DNA from: Sphingomonadales bacterium UBA2369
Lineage (GTDB): Bacteria > Pseudomonadota > Alphaproteobacteria > Sphingomonadales > Sphingomonadaceae
Direction of reading: 5' to 3'
DNA: 64,000 nt
NCBI GenBank assembly: GCA_002344055.1
Contig: DDTH01000011.1
Location: 1-64,000 of the forward strand
In this document: positions 61,488 to 64,000 of the stretch, piece after piece
Layout of the letters: the number at the start of each line of letters is the position of its first letter
Position numbering within the stretch: position 1 is the first letter of the stretch
Notes under the pieces: generated by a model
What the model was told of the DNA's origin: nothing
Database searches by the model: none
Seen by the model: only the letters and a program-made list of their open reading frames with translations
Translations under genes and position numbers: made by a program

Positions 61488-61657
61488 CTTCTCAAATCTC
61501 CTTTGGGCGGCCAGATGCCGTCCAGCCGCCAATATCGTTGAGACTCGGCTCAACTTCAAGCAAAACCGGGTCCTTCCCCTACGGCAGCGGAGCATCACGC
61601 ACGCTGTTAACCGTCTAACCACGTGATCCGCTGGCGATTCCGCCCTAGAGCAGCAGG

Positions 61658-62191
61658 ATGTACCGGCTGTTCGTGGCGGTCCGCCCGCCTCCCGAAATTC
61701 GCGATTTCCTTGCCGGTCTGATGGGCGGCATTTCCGGCGCGCGCTGGCAGGATGATGGCCAGCTCCACCTCACCTTGCGCTTCATCGGGGAAGTCGATCG
61801 CCACACGGCCGGCGACATTCACGCCGCTTTGGGGAGCATTCACCACCCGCGGTTCGAACTGGCCGTCAACGGACTCGGCATGTTCGACAAGAAGAATGTC
61901 GTGCACACAATCTGGGCAGGCGTCGCGCCGCAGCAGCCGATAACCGCACTGCATAAGAAGGTTGATCAAGCGATGGCCCGCGTCGGCATCCCTCCGGACG
62001 AACGTGCTTTCCACCCGCATGTGACGCTGGCGCGGCTGAACCGCAGCGCGGGTCCGGTGACCGACTTCCTGTCCCGTTCAGCAGGCGTAACCAGCCAGCC
62101 ATTCCGGGTCGATCGGTTCGCCCTGTTCGAAAGCAGCCTCACGCCGGACGGCGCGGTCTACACCGAAGTCGAAACCTATCCGCTCGCCTGA
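61658..62191 (+). CDS. thpR: RNA 2',3'-cyclic phosphodiesterase / 2'-5' RNA ligase ThpR
   Basis: 177 residues. Two H-x-T motifs: LHLTLRFIGEV and FHPHVTLARL, the catalytic pair of the 2H phosphoesterases. YRLFVAVRPPPEIRDFLAGL is the ThpR start. Overlaps the SdpI-like gene tail-to-tail by 16 bases. Confidence 0.92.
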   Translation: MYRLFVAVRPPPEIRDFLAGLMGGISGARWQDDGQLHLTLRFIGEVDRHTAGDIHAALGSIHHPRFELAVNGLGMFDKKNVVHTIWAGVAPQQPITALHKKVDQAMARVGIPPDERAFHPHVTLARLNRSAGPVTDFLSRSAGVTSQPFRVDRFALFESSLTPDGAVYTEVETYPLA

Positions 62192-62853
62192 TCCCGCTGC
62201 GCGCTCTCGCGGCGCCAGGCGATGAAGGAATAGAGGACCGGCACCACGGCGGAGATCAGCACCACCGCCAGCGTCACGCCCGCCAGCATGCCCGGCGTCA
62301 GCGGCAGCAAGGCCGCGACCACCAGCGCCAGCCCGCCCAGCACCATCAGCTTGCCGCACAGCCGGTGGGTCTTGATCCACACCTCCTCGCTCGCCAGCGT
62401 CCAGGGTGTGCGCACGCCGATGAAATACATGCTGCGCGACTTGCCGAGCTGGTTGCCGATCAGGACCAGCATCACCCCGATCGCCCCGGCCATGAGCGGC
62501 GGCACTGGAATGCCCCAGCCGAAGCCGGCGGACAGCACCGCCAGTTCGATCGCCGCCGCGACCACCAGCACTGCGACCCAGCTCCACAGATACAGGCCCT
62601 GGCTGCGCGCCAGCCCTTCCCTGCGCGGCTCGATCGACGACAGGAAATAGAAGAGCAGGGACAGTGCCGCGACGAGCAAAGGCGGCATCATCAGCGCGAC
62701 CCACTTGCCCGCAAAGCCGTCCGCCTCGCCGCTCAGCCCCCAATGGATCGGCAATTGCATATCGGCGGGAAGCATCGCCCCCGCGATCACGCTCGCTGTC
62801 AGCAGGGTCAGGGTCGCCAGCAAGGCCGCATAGCCAATCGTCCGCTTCGTCAT
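62176..62853 (-). CDS. SdpI/DUF1648-family membrane protein
   Basis: 225 residues, about six helices. The DUF1648 motif LPIHWGLSGEADGFAGKWVA is near residue 35, and SdpI-like GNQLGKSRSMYFIGVRTPWT lies in the second half. In Bacillus, SdpI confers immunity to the SdpC toxin. ATGA overlap with the ArsR-type gene makes an SdpR-SdpI-like pair. No SdpC toxin gene is visible. Confidence 0.85.
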   Translation of the reverse strand: MTKRTIGYAALLATLTLLTASVIAGAMLPADMQLPIHWGLSGEADGFAGKWVALMMPPLLVAALSLLFYFLSSIEPRREGLARSQGLYLWSWVAVLVVAAAIELAVLSAGFGWGIPVPPLMAGAIGVMLVLIGNQLGKSRSMYFIGVRTPWTLASEEVWIKTHRLCGKLMVLGGLALVVAALLPLTPGMLAGVTLAVVLISAVVPVLYSFIAWRRESAQRDQASG

Positions 62854-63134
62854 GCCCTCTCTCCCTTCCCCTCTTTCTGCGTGCCGAAATTGCCCATGAA
62901 GCCCATCAGCACTTCTTCCAGCACGCTCATGTTGATCGAATAAGTGATCGTCGTTCCCTTCTGGTCCGCCTGGATCAGCCCCGCTTCCTTCAGCTTGGCG
63001 AAGTGACCGGACATGGTCGGCTTCGACACATCGAAGGCGTCGGCCAGCTCACCGGCCGTCTTGGATCCGCCTTTCAGCATCTCCAGGATCTGGCGCCGCG
63101 TCGGATGCGCCAGCGCCTCGAACACCTTGTTCAT
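62850..63134 (-). CDS. ArsR-family regulator (SdpR-like)
   Basis: 94 residues. Winged helix: NKVFEALAHPTRRQILEMLK, GELADAFDVSKPTMSGHFAK and AGLIQADQKGTTITYSIN. No metal-binding Cys pair (no CxC), so probably not a metal sensor; this matches the SdpR subgroup. Probable autorepressor of the pair. Confidence 0.85.
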   Translation of the reverse strand: MNKVFEALAHPTRRQILEMLKGGSKTAGELADAFDVSKPTMSGHFAKLKEAGLIQADQKGTTITYSINMSVLEEVLMGFMGNFGTQKEGKGERA

Positions 63135-64000
63135 CGCCGCACGAACCCCGCAATCGCGTCCGCGACGCCATCCGCGAGCGGCAGATCGGGGTTAGTATAT
63201 GTCGCCATGTTCGCCGCCCGGTCGTCGCTGGCGACGTGTTTCAGCACATGATTGACATCGGGCAGGATGACGAGCCGCGCGCCTGCATTGGCGGCGGCGA
63301 GCGCCCGCGCATCGACTTCGCTGACCTGAATGTCGCGCGCGCCGTGCACGATCAGTATCGGCCGCTCATAACCGCGCAGCAACGCCGCCGGATCATAGGA
63401 GAGCAGATCCATCAGGTAAGGCTGCACCTGCGGCGCGAACAGCGGATGAAGGGCCGGATGCAGGGTCGCGACATCGACCGGCTGTCGGGCCTCGATCCTG
63501 TCGAGCGCGGCCATCGCCTGGTCCAGCAGCGGCGCATTGGCCGGATTGGCGCGCAATTGCTCGCGGATCACGGTGCCGAGCGGCCGCCCCCCGCCCGCGA
63601 CGAGGATCAGCCCACACACGCCTGCATCCTCGCGCGCGGCGGACGCCACCAATGCGCCCTCGCTATGCCCGAGCAGCCAGACGCATTGCGCGCCCGTCCG
63701 CGCGCGCAAGGTCGAGACCCACGAGCGCATATCCGCCGCATAGCCGGCGATCGTCGCCTCGTTCGCAGCACCCGCCGCAGCGCTCCCGAACGTCCCACGC
63801 TTGTCGACCCTGACTGTGGCCACGCCCTGCGCCGCCAGCGCCTCCGCGAGCAACCGGTAGCTTCCCGACGGCGCCATGGGGTTGTTGCCGTCACGGTCGG
63901 TCGGTCCGGAACCGGGAATGATCACGACCAGGGGCGCATTCGGGCTCGCCGGGGTCAGCATCGTGCCGCGCAGCGGACCACTGGGTCCCGGCGCTTCGAC
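63131..64000 (-). CDS. alpha/beta hydrolase (N-terminus off the right edge)
   Basis: 289 residues visible; the frame runs to the window edge with VEAPGPSGPLRGTML before the first inside Met. LVVIIPGSGPTDRDGNNPMA is the oxyanion-hole region, WLLGHSEGALVASAA the nucleophile elbow (Ser in GHSEG), and an Asp/His pair is plausible in VHGARDIQVSE and PDVNHVLKH. Esterase/peptidase of unknown substrate; its stop overlaps the ArsR-type start. Confidence 0.85.
   Translation of the reverse strand, partial: VEAPGPSGPLRGTMLTPASPNAPLVVIIPGSGPTDRDGNNPMAPSGSYRLLAEALAAQGVATVRVDKRGTFGSAAAGAANEATIAGYAADMRSWVSTLRARTGAQCVWLLGHSEGALVASAAREDAGVCGLILVAGGGRPLGTVIREQLRANPANAPLLDQAMAALDRIEARQPVDVATLHPALHPLFAPQVQPYLMDLLSYDPAALLRGYERPILIVHGARDIQVSEVDARALAAANAGARLVILPDVNHVLKHVASDDRAANMATYTNPDLPLADGVADAIAGFVRR

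Overview
The window is GC-rich chromosomal DNA of a sphingomonad-like alphaproteobacterium (Sphingomonadales). The best evidence is a 420-residue serine palmitoyltransferase whose active-site residues H159, D231, H234 and K265 fall at the numbers known from the Sphingomonas paucimobilis enzyme, preceded by its own acyl carrier protein. Order and content of the housekeeping genes (hspQ, rplU-rpmA-obgE, purS-purQ, erpA, xth, phaZ) agree with this. Species cannot be named from the sequence alone.

Region 1 (1-20.7 kb, all minus strand) is an accessory secretion locus. In transcription order it holds an MMPL transporter, an HPr-kinase-like protein, a small lipoprotein, a serralysin-like RTX metalloprotease, a beta-helix RTX protein, a 53-residue peptide, a PqqD-like protein, an asparagine-synthetase-like protein, a type I secretion ATPase and its membrane-fusion partner, an ECF sigma factor, a membrane protein, and a very large cadherin-repeat/RTX protein that runs off the left edge. 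The peptide-PqqD-AsnB cassette looks like a RiPP (lasso-like) module built into a type I secretion operon. No B2-type leader peptidase is visible, and the AsnB-like protein lacks the glutaminase cysteine. I consider this the most likely undescribed system in the window.

Region 2 (20.8-26.1 kb) holds an Fe(II)/2-oxoglutarate oxygenase, a sulfotransferase, a polysaccharide pyruvyl transferase-like protein, an ABC exporter and a family 2 glycosyltransferase. These are either surface glycan genes or tailoring and export genes for the peptide of region 1. Two tandem 264-residue secreted beta-helix paralogues follow (26.1-27.7 kb).

Region 3 (28.0-36.0 kb) is a compact, translationally coupled type IV secretion operon (virB2-3-4-6-8-9-10-11) with no recognisable virB1, virB5, virB7 or virD4.

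Region 4 (36.0-50.98 kb) is core genome: tRNA-Ser(CGA), hspQ, rplU with a long Lys/Ala tail, rpmA, obgE, then sphingolipid genes. A CerR-like epimerase, ACP, serine palmitoyltransferase and a GNAT-family candidate ceramide synthase surround a hybrid histidine kinase, lptF/lptG and a fatty acid desaturase. A stand-alone Pycsar-effector-like membrane protein sits between the epimerase and the ACP.

Region 5 (51-64 kb) holds four related small lipoproteins, xth, erpA with a nearby truncated copy of itself, purS/purQ, an FNR-type regulator with an FNR-like box in front of its convergent neighbour, phaZ, an ABC exporter, a YnfA-family protein, a Bax-inhibitor-1 protein, an RNA 2',3'-cyclic phosphodiesterase (ThpR), and an SdpI/SdpR-like pair followed by an alpha/beta hydrolase cut by the right edge.
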